Origin: Nonomuraea sediminis
GTDB taxonomy: Bacteria > Actinomycetota > Actinomycetes > Streptosporangiales > Streptosporangiaceae
NCBI RefSeq assembly: GCF_018531495.1
Contig: NZ_JAHDTI010000024.1
Location: forward strand, 62,001 to 126,000
Length of the DNA stretch: 64,000 nt
Direction: 5' to 3'
The position numbers and the translations under genes are program-made. This document shows, one piece after another, positions 41,592 to 50,454 of the stretch. How positions within the stretch are numbered: the first letter of the stretch is position 1; every line of letters starts with the position of its first letter. The notes below the pieces were generated by a model. It was not told the origin of the DNA. It searched no databases and saw only the letters and a list, made by a program, of their open reading frames with translations.

Positions 41592-42850
41592 AACTCACCG
41601 TCGTCGGGGGCGGCTCCACCTACACCCCGGAGCTGGTCAGTGGGATCGCCGATCGTCACGCCGCCTTCGAGATCGAGGAGATCGCGCTGGTCGACCCAGA
41701 CCTCGACCGCCTTGAGGTCGTAGGCGGATTCGCCCGCCGCCTCCTCGATCAAGCCGGTCACCCGGCCAAGCTGAGCCTCACCGCCGATCTGGAGGCCGGT
41801 GCCGACGGGGCGGCAGCCGTACTGCTCCAGTTGCGCGTCGGCGGACAGCGCGCCCGCGCGTCCGACGAGACGGTGCCGCTGGAGTGCGGTTGCCTCGGCC
41901 AGGAGACCACGGGCGCGGGAGGCCTCGCCAAAGCGTTGCGCACGGTGCCGGTCGTCCTCGACGTGGCCGAACGGGTGCGGCGGATCGCCGGCGAGAAGAC
42001 CTGGATCGTCGACTTCACCAACCCGGTCGGCATCGTCACCCGGGCGCTGCTCGACGCCGGTCACCGCGCGGTGGGTCTCTGCAACGTCGCCATCACCTTC
42101 CAGCGCTGGGTCGCCGGGCAGCTCGGCGTCGCCCCTGACCGGGTCGCCCTCGAACACGTCGGGCTGAACCATCTGACCTGGGTGCGTGCGGTACGGGTCG
42201 ACGGTGTGGACGTGCTGCCCCGCCTGCTGACGGACCACGCCGACCGGCTCGCCGAGCACGTCGGGCTGCCTGCCGCGGTGATGCGCAGGCTCGGCGCGGT
42301 GCCGTCGTACTACCTGAAGTACTACTACCGTCACGACGCGATCGTGACCGAGCAGCGGTCCCGCCCGTCACGGGCGGAGACCGTGGCCGGGATCGAGAAC
42401 AGTCTCCTCGAGCTGTACCGCGATCCTGGCCTGGTCGCCAAGCCGGCGCTGCTGGAGCAACGGGGTGGCGCTTACTACTCGGAGGCGGCCGTCCAGCTCG
42501 TGGCGTCCATACTGACCGGCAGGGGAGATGTGCAGGTGGTCAACACCCGCAACGGCTCCACCCTGCCGTTCCTGCCTGCCGACGCCGTGGTGGAGGTCCC
42601 CGCGCGGATCACCGCCGCGGGTCCCGCACCGCTGCCGGTGGCCCCGCTGCCGCCGATGATCAGCGGACTCGTGGCGCACGTCACCGCGTACGAGAGCCTG
42701 GCTCTGGAGGCGGCGCTGCACGGAGGGCGGGACCGAGTGTTCGACGCGCTGATGGCGCATCCGCTCATCGGACAGATCGACCAGGCGGAGACCCTGGCCG
42801 ACCGGCTGGTCTCGGTCAACCGCGACCTCCTGCCGTGGGCGGCGGCGTGA
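41588..42850 (+). CDS. Family 4 glycosidase (6-phospho-beta-glucosidase type)
   Basis: A 420-residue GH4 enzyme. This family cleaves glycosides by an NAD+- and Mn2+-dependent redox-elimination mechanism, usually on 6-phosphosugars. NAD site 'VVGGGSTYTPELV' (5-17); 'QLRVGG' (81-86); 'CLGQETTG' (102-109); 'DFTNP' (142-146); metal Cys in 'GLCN' (C165) and metal His in 'GLNHL' (H195). The TTG start at 41588 is fixed by AGGAG at 41577 and the TTGA overlap. The following BadF-type kinase overlaps by four bases, which suggests the phosphate is added inside the cell. Confidence 0.92.
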   Translation: MKLTVVGGGSTYTPELVSGIADRHAAFEIEEIALVDPDLDRLEVVGGFARRLLDQAGHPAKLSLTADLEAGADGAAAVLLQLRVGGQRARASDETVPLECGCLGQETTGAGGLAKALRTVPVVLDVAERVRRIAGEKTWIVDFTNPVGIVTRALLDAGHRAVGLCNVAITFQRWVAGQLGVAPDRVALEHVGLNHLTWVRAVRVDGVDVLPRLLTDHADRLAEHVGLPAAVMRRLGAVPSYYLKYYYRHDAIVTEQRSRPSRAETVAGIENSLLELYRDPGLVAKPALLEQRGGAYYSEAAVQLVASILTGRGDVQVVNTRNGSTLPFLPADAVVEVPARITAAGPAPLPVAPLPPMISGLVAHVTAYESLALEAALHGGRDRVFDALMAHPLIGQIDQAETLADRLVSVNRDLLPWAAA

Positions 42851-43842
42851 TCGACGCGGTGCTGGCGCTCGACGGCGGCAACTCCAAGACCGACGTCCTC
42901 CTGGTCACGACCGACGGCACGGTCTTGTCCCAAGTACGCGGCCCGGGGGCGTCGGCGCAGCGGGTGGGTGTCGCCGCCAGCGCCGCCACTCTCGACGCGC
43001 TGGTCAAGCAGGCGGTGCGTCAGTTCGATCCAGCGGCCAGGGCGCCTTACGTTCGCCACACGGCGGCGTACCTCGCCGGAGTCGACTTCGGCCGGGAGCA
43101 AGAGGCGCTGACACAGGCGCTGGGGGAGCTGGGCTGGTCCGAAGGGATCACCGTCGACAACGACACCTTCGCCCTGCTGCGCGCAGGCACCCCGCACGGG
43201 CATGGGGTAGCGGTGGTCTGCGGGGCGGGCATCAACTGCGTCGGTGTCGCACCCGACGGCAGGACCCTGCGGTTCCCGGCGATCGGCCGGCTGTCCGGTG
43301 ACTGGGGTGGCGGCCTGTTCCTGGGCGACGAGACGCTGTGGCGGGCGGTGCGGGCCGAGGATGGCCGCGGCCCCGACACCGCGTTGCGCCCCCTCGTCAC
43401 CGCCCACTTCGGGGTGTCCTCGGTGGCCGAGCTCGTTGAGCGATTCCACTTCGGCGACGTCTGCAGAACCCGGCTGCAGGAGCTCAATCCCCTGCTGCTG
43501 GAGACCGCGGGGCACGGTGACACCGTGGCCAGGAAGGTGGTCGATCGGCTCGCCGATGAGGTGGTCCTGCTCGTGTCGGCGGCGCTGCGCCGGCTGGACC
43601 TCCTGGACGTCCCCGTCGACCTCGTGCTCGGGGGCGGCGTCCTTGCCGGCGGTGACCCGTACCTGCTCGACCGCATCCACACCGGCTGCGCCCGCACCGC
43701 CCCGAAGGCGACGCCTCGCGTGGTGGACGTGCCCCCAGCCGTCGGCGCCGCGTTGCTCGGCCTGGACGAACTCGGCGCGAGCGCCGTCGCGGAACACCGC
43801 CTACGCGACAGCTACCGCACCGGCACCTGCGAACCGTGTTGA
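42847..43842 (+). CDS. BadF/BadG-type ATPase, probable N-acetylglucosamine-like sugar kinase
   Basis: A 331-residue ASKHA-fold kinase of the GlcNAc kinase/BadF group. Phosphate 1 'VLALDGGNSKTDVLLVT' (about 4-20), 'ITVDNDTFALLRAGTPHGHG' (about 100-119), adenosine and phosphate 2 'VAVVCGAGINCVGV' (about 121-134), and 'VDLVLGGGVLAGGDPYL' near the end. GTG start at 42847 in a GTGA overlap with the GH4 gene. Its place in an ABC-sugar operon with a GH4 enzyme suggests that it phosphorylates the imported sugar before cleavage. It is the last gene of the operon. Confidence 0.9.
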   Translation: MIDAVLALDGGNSKTDVLLVTTDGTVLSQVRGPGASAQRVGVAASAATLDALVKQAVRQFDPAARAPYVRHTAAYLAGVDFGREQEALTQALGELGWSEGITVDNDTFALLRAGTPHGHGVAVVCGAGINCVGVAPDGRTLRFPAIGRLSGDWGGGLFLGDETLWRAVRAEDGRGPDTALRPLVTAHFGVSSVAELVERFHFGDVCRTRLQELNPLLLETAGHGDTVARKVVDRLADEVVLLVSAALRRLDLLDVPVDLVLGGGVLAGGDPYLLDRIHTGCARTAPKATPRVVDVPPAVGAALLGLDELGASAVAEHRLRDSYRTGTCEPC

Positions 43843-43862
43843 GCTGGGAACCAGCAGAGGAT

Positions 43863-44609
43863 TCACACCGGGGGCGGGACGCGGCCGGCCGGGGTCAGGG
43901 CGATCAGGACGCTGATCCGGCCCACCGGGCCGACAGCCGGCAACGAGGCGTGCATGATGTCGCTGTAGTGCAGGGAAACGTCTCCGGGCCGCAGGTCCAG
44001 CCCGACGCCTTCGTGCTCGCCGTAGGAGGGTGCCGTCAGCCACGACCCCGGCAGGACCCGCAGTTCCCCCGCCGCCGGACTCCCTCCGCGCAGGCACACG
44101 CTGGCGATGAGCATCGGGCAGCGTTCTTCGTGTCCTCCCATGCCGCAGTCCCGGTGCCACGGGATGTCGGCCAGCCCGCCCGTCACGCCCGGGGTCTTGT
44201 ACAGGATCATGCCGGGTCCCGCCGGGCGCAGGCCGAAGGGTGACAAGGCGGCCATCGACAGGATGCGGGGGTCGGCCGACATCCCGGCTATGGCGGGTTC
44301 GTCGCCGCTCCACAGGATGCGGGTCAGCACCGGGGTGTCCTGAGCGTCGCGGCCCCACCAGGAACGTCCGTCTCCCTCCTTCGCCGCCTCGGCGAGCCGG
44401 AGGGCCGCGGCCAGGGCTTCGGCGGTCTCCGACGGGGTGAAGACACCCTTGAGCAGCGCGTACCCCATGACGTGCAGGTAATCGGCCAGAGCCGCGGATT
44501 CCCCGGTGAACGCCGCGAAGGGATCCAGGGGCGCGCCGTCCCGCCCGAGCAACTGGGCAGCGGGGTCGAAGGGCCGCTGCGGCGTGCTGTGGAAGTCGGT
44601 CAGGTTCAC
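43863..44609 (-). CDS. Phytanoyl-CoA dioxygenase (PhyH) family protein
   Basis: A 248-residue Fe(II)/2-oxoglutarate oxygenase. The H-x-D metal motif is 'DIPWHRDCGMGG' (about 142-153), the distal His is in 'LHYSDIMHASLPAVGP', and the 2-oxoglutarate Arg in 'GRISVLIAL'. PhyH enzymes hydroxylate small molecules, including natural products and osmolytes. The GTG at 44609 has AAGGAG eight bases upstream, inside the end of the binding-protein gene (stop at 44615). It is the last gene of the minus-strand transport operon, so it may act on the imported molecule. Confidence 0.88.
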   Translation of the reverse strand: MNLTDFHSTPQRPFDPAAQLLGRDGAPLDPFAAFTGESAALADYLHVMGYALLKGVFTPSETAEALAAALRLAEAAKEGDGRSWWGRDAQDTPVLTRILWSGDEPAIAGMSADPRILSMAALSPFGLRPAGPGMILYKTPGVTGGLADIPWHRDCGMGGHEERCPMLIASVCLRGGSPAAGELRVLPGSWLTAPSYGEHEGVGLDLRPGDVSLHYSDIMHASLPAVGPVGRISVLIALTPAGRVPPPV

Positions 44610-44614
44610 GGGGG

Positions 44615-45931
44615 TCACTCCTTGCAGGAATCGCGCGGTAGGCAGGCGGGGTCGAAGGGCCTGGCGGGGGTGGCAGGCCACGTGGTACGGCGGCGCCCGC
44701 CGTCCGGCGAGCGGTACACGCGGGCCTCGGCGTCCCACCAGATCTCCCTGGCGTCGGCGGGTACGGCTCGCAGCCGCATGCCCTGACGGAAGGTGCCGGG
44801 GTCGAGGGTGGGCCCGGCGGATTCGAGGCCGAGGAAGAGCAGCGCCATGCTCCAGTACGTCGGGTCGCCCCGGTCGTCGCGGTCGGGGGTGGCGAGGGTG
44901 CTGATGCCGAAGGCGCGGCGCCACTGGCTGGGCTCGAAGACGCGGGCAGCGACGTCCACGTCGTTGAAGTCGTGCCCGCCGATGATCCACTCGGGCTGGT
45001 AGCCCTGGCCGGCGGCGATGCCGGTCAGGTAGGCGAGGGGTTCGGGGGCGCACGCGCACACCAGGGTCGTGGCTCCGGCGGAGCGCACCTGTTGGATGAG
45101 GTTGGCGTAGGTGGCCACGGCGCTGGAGTCGGAGGGGTAGCCGATCGTGATCGCCGGCCGTACACCTTGCGCGCGCAGCGCGGCGGCGAGCTGCTCGCCG
45201 ACGGGTGTGTCGGCGTTGTGCAGTACGGCGTAGCGGCGCTGCCTGCCCTTGAGGCCCCGCCCCGCGTAGTCGGCGCGCGGCCCGAGCCGGCGGGCGATGT
45301 AGGAGGCCAGCAGCCGGTTCACGGTGTCGGTGTCGGCCAGCAGGCTGTAGTGGTAGGGGGCGTGGGCGCGCAGGAAGTCGCCCGTCAGGTAGGCGGCGCT
45401 GAGCGAGACGATGCCGCGCCTGGCGAGCTCGTCGATCAGCGTGGGGTGGACGGCGCCGATCACGAAGTCGGCGTCGAGGTCCTCGTCGAGGGTGGTGGCG
45501 TCGCCGCGCAGGGCGGGGTCGTCGGTCGGCGGAGCCTGGGAGCGGTAGACCTTGAGCACGGGTGTGCGGCCGTAGGTCTCGAAGGCGTGGGTGAAGTAGG
45601 CGAAGGAAGTGTGCGCCTGCCGTTCGATCTCGTCGAGGCTCGCCAGGCCCATGGTGGCGCGCATGGCGGTGACGTCGGGCCGTTCCCAGGGCAGGTAGAG
45701 GACGATCACGATGGTCCCGCCGGAGCTGGGGAGCGGCCGGGCCCGGCAGGGGAAGTCCTTGCCGAGCTGGGCGCGGCGGGAGCAGTCGGCGGTCGCGACG
45801 GGCGGCCGCCAGGCCGGGTCGTCGCGCAGGTAGTCGGGCAGCGGCGGGACCGCCTGGTGCAGGAGTTGCGCGGCGGCGAGCAGCACGGCCAGGCACAGCG
45901 CTGCCAGCGCGTATCCCGGTGCCCTACGCAT
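44615..45931 (-). CDS. Type 1 periplasmic-binding-fold protein (branched-chain amino acid ABC type)
   Basis: A 438-residue exported protein. One hydrophobic segment at about 7-25 has no lipobox Cys, so it is an uncleaved anchor or a secretory signal. The rest is a Leu/Ile/Val-binding-protein fold ('VAHPTLIDELARRGIVSLSA'-like strand-helix at 'IDELARRGIVSLSAAYLTGD', 'RRYAVLHNADTPVGEQLAAA', 'GATTLVCACAPEPLAYLTGI', 'EWIIGGHDFNDVDVAARVFE'). The ATG at 45931 overlaps the MFS-ABC fusion gene by eight bases. It is the probable ligand receptor of that system; the N-terminal charged linker (residues 26-70) is unusual. Confidence 0.85.
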   Translation of the reverse strand: MRRAPGYALAALCLAVLLAAAQLLHQAVPPLPDYLRDDPAWRPPVATADCSRRAQLGKDFPCRARPLPSSGGTIVIVLYLPWERPDVTAMRATMGLASLDEIERQAHTSFAYFTHAFETYGRTPVLKVYRSQAPPTDDPALRGDATTLDEDLDADFVIGAVHPTLIDELARRGIVSLSAAYLTGDFLRAHAPYHYSLLADTDTVNRLLASYIARRLGPRADYAGRGLKGRQRRYAVLHNADTPVGEQLAAALRAQGVRPAITIGYPSDSSAVATYANLIQQVRSAGATTLVCACAPEPLAYLTGIAAGQGYQPEWIIGGHDFNDVDVAARVFEPSQWRRAFGISTLATPDRDDRGDPTYWSMALLFLGLESAGPTLDPGTFRQGMRLRAVPADAREIWWDAEARVYRSPDGGRRRTTWPATPARPFDPACLPRDSCKE

Positions 45932-48665
45932 CCTGGCTCCCCGACCGCTGGGCGGCGCGCGGGTCGCCGCCCAGGTAGGAGGCCAGCACGGCGGGGTCGG
46001 CGAGCACGTCGGCGGTCGCGCCGCAGGCGATGACCCGGCCGGCGTCCAGGGCGAGCAGGCGGGTGGCGAGGTTGGCGAGCAGCGGCATGTCGTGCTCGAC
46101 CACGATCAGGCCGGCGTCCAGCTCGGCGCGGACGCGCAGCAGCAGCGCGGCCAGCTGCTCGACCTCGCGCTGGGCCAGCCCGCTTGACGGCTCGTCGAGC
46201 AGCAGCACTCCCGGGCGGTGAGCCAGGGCGCAGGCCAGGTCGACGACGCGGCGGGTGCCGGTGGACAGCTCGCCCACCCGGTGGTCGCGATAGTCGCCGA
46301 GGTGGAGCAGCTCGATCAGCTCCTCGGCCCAGGTGCGGGCCTCCTTCTCGCTGGACCGCGCGGCGCGCAGGGCGAGCAGGTGCGCCAAGGGCTCGCGGAC
46401 GGCCAGCCGCCGGTCACCGCCGACCATGATCGCCTCGGTGACGGTCAGGGCGGGGAACGAGCCCGCCGACTGGAAACAGCGGCCCAGCACCTCGGCGCAC
46501 TCGATCCGGCCCGCGTCGGGACGGTCGAGACCGGACAGCAGGTCAAGAAGGCTGGTCTTGCCCGCGCCGTTCGGGCCGATCAGCCCGAGCACCTCGCCGC
46601 GCCGCAGGGTGAAGCTCACCCCGTCGACGGCGGTGATGCCGCCGAAGGAGCGGCTCAGCCCGGTCACGCGCAGCACCGCAGGGCCCGCCTGCGTGGAAAC
46701 CGGGGCCGTACCGGGAGACAGAAAGATCGATCTGAGCAGGTCGGGACGCTCGCGCAAGCCGGCTGAGGGGCCGTCGTAGCGGATCTCGCCGCGTTCCATG
46801 AACACGGCGCGCGGGCACAGCTCCAGCGCCAGGTTGACCGACTGCTCCACCACCACGATGGTCGTCCCCTCGCGGTGCAGCCGCCGGATCACCGCGAGCA
46901 GTCGTTCGACGACGGCGGGCGCCAGGCCGAGCGAGAGCTCGTCGATCAGCAGCAGCCTGGGCCTGGCCACGAGCGCCTGGGCGAGGGTGAGCATGCGCTG
47001 CTGGCCCCCGGACAGGGTGGCGGCGCGGGCGTCCAGCGTGGGCACCAGATCAGGGAGGAGTTCCAGCGCCTGGGCGATGCGGTCCCCGGCCTCGCGGCGG
47101 TGCGCCCACGCGGCCAGGCGCAGGTTCTCGGCGACGGTGAGCGAGCCGAGCACGCCGCTGCCGCCCGGCGCGAGCGTGATGCCGAGCGCGGCGCGCTCGG
47201 CGGCGGGCAGCGCGCCGATGTCCCGCCCTGAGAAGACCACCCCACCCCCGGACGTGGGTACGGCACCGCAGACCGTACCCAGGAGGGTGGTCTTCCCCGC
47301 CCCGTTCGTGCCGAGGAGCGCGACCAGCTCGCCCTCGGCCACGTCGAGATCGACCGGGCGCAGCACCCGTTCCGTGCCGTAGTCGACCGACACCCCGCGC
47401 AGCGCGAGGAAGGAACCCGACAGTGCCGCCGACAGTGACCGGGCGTCACGCAGATCGGCCAGGAAGCCGTTCCCTGACATGCCCAGGACGAGCGCGCCCG
47501 TCACCAGGACCGGGGCGAGCGCGACCAGCGCGGCCCGGTATCCCCACGCCTCGCCTATCGCTCCCATGACCGGCAGCAGCGCGATGCCGGGCAGCGAGCA
47601 GAGCGCGGCGATCGCGAAGCCGACCGTGCGTGCCCTGGCGGGCATGACCAGGGAGAGCACCGTGGAGATGCCCGGGCCGAGCACCGATCCGGCCAGCGCC
47701 AGCAGACACGAGGCGGCCAGCAGCAGCCAGAGCGACGGCGCCAGCGCCATCACCACCACGCAGCCGCCGGAGACGAACCCCATCACCGACACCGCGCGGA
47801 ACAGCCGTGCCGGTCGGCCGGCGAGCAGCCGCCCGGCCAGCGGCGCCCCGAGCACCAGGCCGGCGATGGCGAACGGTTGCGCCAGCGCCCCGGCAAGCCC
47901 GCGCTCGACGGCGTTCAGCCCGAAGCTCTCCTGCAGGTAGAGGGGCAGGAACAGGCCGAGCGCGGCCAGCGCGCCGACCGTGAACGGCGTGGACCACCAC
48001 AACCTGCGAACCGTTCGGGCGCTCCGGCACAGGGCCACCGCTTCGGCCAGCCTGGGCCTGGACTCCTCCTGCGGGTGATCGAGGCCGAGGGCGAGGCGTT
48101 CCTGGGCGCCGCGCACCGGTTCGCGCAGGCGCAGGCTCGCCAGGCCGACGGCCAGGGCCAGGGCGCTGGTCACCAGCAGCGCCCACCGCCATCCGGCCAG
48201 CACCGCGACCGCGCCGACGGCGGCGGGGCCGAGCATCGTCCCGGCCGACCTGGCCGCCGACGTGGCCGCGTACGCGGCGGGCCGCCCGCCCACCGGCGTG
48301 TAGTCGGCCAGCACGCTGCTGCGCACCGGCCCGGTCACCCCGAGCGCGAACCCGTCGAGGAAGCAGGCCAGGCCGAACAGCACCGCGGTGGGCGCCAGCG
48401 CGCCGCCCGCGCCGGACAGCCCGGCCAGCAGGGCGCCGGCGGCCACCCAGGTGACCCGACTGGCCCGTTGGTCGATCCAGGCGGAGACCGGCAGCCCGAA
48501 CAGCGTCGCGGCCAGCGTGGACAGGGTGGCCACCATGGTGATCCCGGTCAGCTCCAGCCCGAAGGCCCGCTGGATGTCCGGCAGCAGCACGCCGGTGCCC
48601 GCTCCGCCGAAGGCCAGCAGGAGTTCGGAGGCGGCGATGAGCGCGACCGCGCCGCGCGTCCTCAT
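45924..48665 (-). CDS. MFS transporter fused to LivF- and LivG-type ABC ATPases
   Basis: A 913-residue triple fusion. Residues 1-400 are a 12-helix MFS domain ('AFGGAGTGVLLPDIQRAFG', 'LDGFALGVTGPVRSSVLADY'). Residues 418-650 are a LivF-type ATPase: Walker A 'GTNGAGKTT' (452-460), 'LSGGQ' (551-555), Walker B ending D575-E576, and 'VEQ' (606-608) as in LivF. Residues 664-905 are a LivG-type ATPase: Walker A 'GPNGAGKTS' (697-705), degenerate signature 'LSTGT' (800-804), Walker B ending D824-E825, H858. The frame is open throughout with no internal start needed. The ATG at 48665 overlaps the permease stop (ATGA). It would power the LivHM fusion upstream; what the MFS part moves is unknown. Confidence 0.9.
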   Translation of the reverse strand: MRTRGAVALIAASELLLAFGGAGTGVLLPDIQRAFGLELTGITMVATLSTLAATLFGLPVSAWIDQRASRVTWVAAGALLAGLSGAGGALAPTAVLFGLACFLDGFALGVTGPVRSSVLADYTPVGGRPAAYAATSAARSAGTMLGPAAVGAVAVLAGWRWALLVTSALALAVGLASLRLREPVRGAQERLALGLDHPQEESRPRLAEAVALCRSARTVRRLWWSTPFTVGALAALGLFLPLYLQESFGLNAVERGLAGALAQPFAIAGLVLGAPLAGRLLAGRPARLFRAVSVMGFVSGGCVVVMALAPSLWLLLAASCLLALAGSVLGPGISTVLSLVMPARARTVGFAIAALCSLPGIALLPVMGAIGEAWGYRAALVALAPVLVTGALVLGMSGNGFLADLRDARSLSAALSGSFLALRGVSVDYGTERVLRPVDLDVAEGELVALLGTNGAGKTTLLGTVCGAVPTSGGGVVFSGRDIGALPAAERAALGITLAPGGSGVLGSLTVAENLRLAAWAHRREAGDRIAQALELLPDLVPTLDARAATLSGGQQRMLTLAQALVARPRLLLIDELSLGLAPAVVERLLAVIRRLHREGTTIVVVEQSVNLALELCPRAVFMERGEIRYDGPSAGLRERPDLLRSIFLSPGTAPVSTQAGPAVLRVTGLSRSFGGITAVDGVSFTLRRGEVLGLIGPNGAGKTSLLDLLSGLDRPDAGRIECAEVLGRCFQSAGSFPALTVTEAIMVGGDRRLAVREPLAHLLALRAARSSEKEARTWAEELIELLHLGDYRDHRVGELSTGTRRVVDLACALAHRPGVLLLDEPSSGLAQREVEQLAALLLRVRAELDAGLIVVEHDMPLLANLATRLLALDAGRVIACGATADVLADPAVLASYLGGDPRAAQRSGSQDA

Positions 48666-50425
48666 GCCGCTGCTCGGACCGGCCGCAGCGCCGCCAGCCC
48701 TCCCGGGGCCAGCAGCAGCACCGCGATCAGCCCTGCCCCGGTCAGCAGCAGCGAGAAGTCGGCGGGCAGGAAGAGCGTCGAGCCCCTGATCACCACCGCG
48801 CCCAGCACCGCCCCCGCGGGCGACCAGGCGCCGCCCACGACGGCCATGGTCAGCACGGCAATGCTCTCGGCCACCGGGAACGAGCTGGCGGTGACGGCGT
48901 GCTGGTGCACCGCGAGCAGCGCGCCGCCGAGCCCGGCCACCATCCCCGCCACCGCGAAGCAGGTCAGGCGGACGCGGATCGGGCTGATGCCGTACACGCG
49001 TGCGCTCGCAGGGTCGTCGCGCACGGCCAGGGCCGCGCGTCCTGTCCGGGTACGGCGCAGCCTGACCAGCCCGAGCATCACCAGCCCGAGCACGATCACC
49101 ACGATCACGTACAGCACCCGGTCGGAGGCGACCAGCGCCGGCCGGGCACGCGGCGCGAGCAGCGGGATCGCCGAGTGCACGGCCACCGCGAAGCCCAGCG
49201 TGGCCACCGCGAAGCCCAGCCCGCGCACTCGCAGCGTGGCCAGCCCGAGCAGGACGGAGGCGAGTCCGGCGGCCAGCGCGCCCGCGAGCGCGGCGGTCGG
49301 GAAGGCCACCCCGGCATCGGCCGTCAACCGTCCGGCCACCACGGCGCCCACCCCGGCCAACCCGAACTGTCCCAGGCTCAGCTCGCCCGCCCACTCCGCC
49401 ACCACCACGACCGAGACAACGACGATCGCGTAGATCGCCACGGTCGCCGCGCGGTTGGCCGTTCCCTCTCCCAGGAACACCGGCACCACCGCGGGCAGCG
49501 CCCACGCCGGATGCACCCGGCCGCGCGGCGCGAGCGCCTGCGCGGGCCGGAACGTCCGCCCAGGCAGCGGCTTGACCAGCAGCAACGCCACCACGATGAG
49601 CACCGCGTAGAGCACGTCGGCCGGCGTGGAGCCGCCGAACAGCGAATAGACCACCTGGTCGATCACGCCGGTGGCCAGCCCGGCGACCAGCGCCACGGGC
49701 AGGCTCACCATCCTGGCCACCACGGCCGCGGCCAGCGCGCGCAACAGCAGGCCGTGACCCTGCCCGCCGGCCAGCCCGAGTATCGGCACCTGGAGCGAGA
49801 CGGCGGCCGCGGCGAGCCCGGCGGCGACGATCCAGACGAGGGTCCCGGCCCGCCGTACCGGGACGCCCAGCTGGGCGGCGCGGGCCGGGTCGTCGGCGGC
49901 GGCCCGCACCGCGAGGCCGTACCTGGACCTGGAAAGGAACAGCGTCAGCGCGGTGACGGCGGCGAGCGCGAAGAGCACGAGCAGCGCCGAGTTGGCGTCC
50001 AGGATCACCCCGCCGACGGACCAGCGGATGGTGGCCAGCGGCGTGCGCAGGTCGGTGGACTCCTGCCGGCCCGAACTCGCCCACCGGACAACGGCTTCCG
50101 CGAAGAGCAGGAGCTGGGCCAGCCCGATCGTGGCGATCGTCAGCGTGGTCCTGGGCGCGCGCTCGAACCGGCGGGCCAGCAGGTACTCCGACAGCCCGAA
50201 CACCAGCGCGGCCGCCCCGGCCCCCGCGAGCACCGCCAGGCCCCAGGGCACCTGCCACGCCTGCACCAGCCGCACGCACACCAGCCCGCCGAGGATGCCC
50301 GCCCCGGCCAGCGCGAAGTTCACGATCCGGTGCGTCCGGTAGATCAGCACCAGCCCGACCGCCAGCATCGCGGGCACAACCCCGGTGCTCAGTCCCAGGA
50401 GCAGGATGCCGTTCACGGGCGCCAT
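48662..50425 (-). CDS. Fused LivH-LivM type ABC permease
   Basis: A 587-residue permease in which the two branched-chain amino acid permease subunits are joined. The LivH half (about 1-285) starts 'GLSTGVVPAMLAVGLVLIYR' and has 'RYGLAVRAAADDPARAAQLG'. The LivM half (about 310-587) has 'GELSLGQFGLAGVGAVVAGR', 'GRAALAVRDDPASARVYGIS' and 'SIAVLTMAVVGGAWSPAGA'. Each half carries its ATPase-docking 'A--DDP-A---G' loop. ATG at 50425; the ribosome-binding site is weak and the frame is open further upstream. It overlaps the MFS-ABC fusion gene by four bases. Confidence 0.9.
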   Translation of the reverse strand: MAPVNGILLLGLSTGVVPAMLAVGLVLIYRTHRIVNFALAGAGILGGLVCVRLVQAWQVPWGLAVLAGAGAAALVFGLSEYLLARRFERAPRTTLTIATIGLAQLLLFAEAVVRWASSGRQESTDLRTPLATIRWSVGGVILDANSALLVLFALAAVTALTLFLSRSRYGLAVRAAADDPARAAQLGVPVRRAGTLVWIVAAGLAAAAVSLQVPILGLAGGQGHGLLLRALAAAVVARMVSLPVALVAGLATGVIDQVVYSLFGGSTPADVLYAVLIVVALLLVKPLPGRTFRPAQALAPRGRVHPAWALPAVVPVFLGEGTANRAATVAIYAIVVVSVVVVAEWAGELSLGQFGLAGVGAVVAGRLTADAGVAFPTAALAGALAAGLASVLLGLATLRVRGLGFAVATLGFAVAVHSAIPLLAPRARPALVASDRVLYVIVVIVLGLVMLGLVRLRRTRTGRAALAVRDDPASARVYGISPIRVRLTCFAVAGMVAGLGGALLAVHQHAVTASSFPVAESIAVLTMAVVGGAWSPAGAVLGAVVIRGSTLFLPADFSLLLTGAGLIAVLLLAPGGLAALRPVRAAA

Positions 50426-50454
50426 CTTCTGCGCGCCCGCTGAACCAGCGGCAC

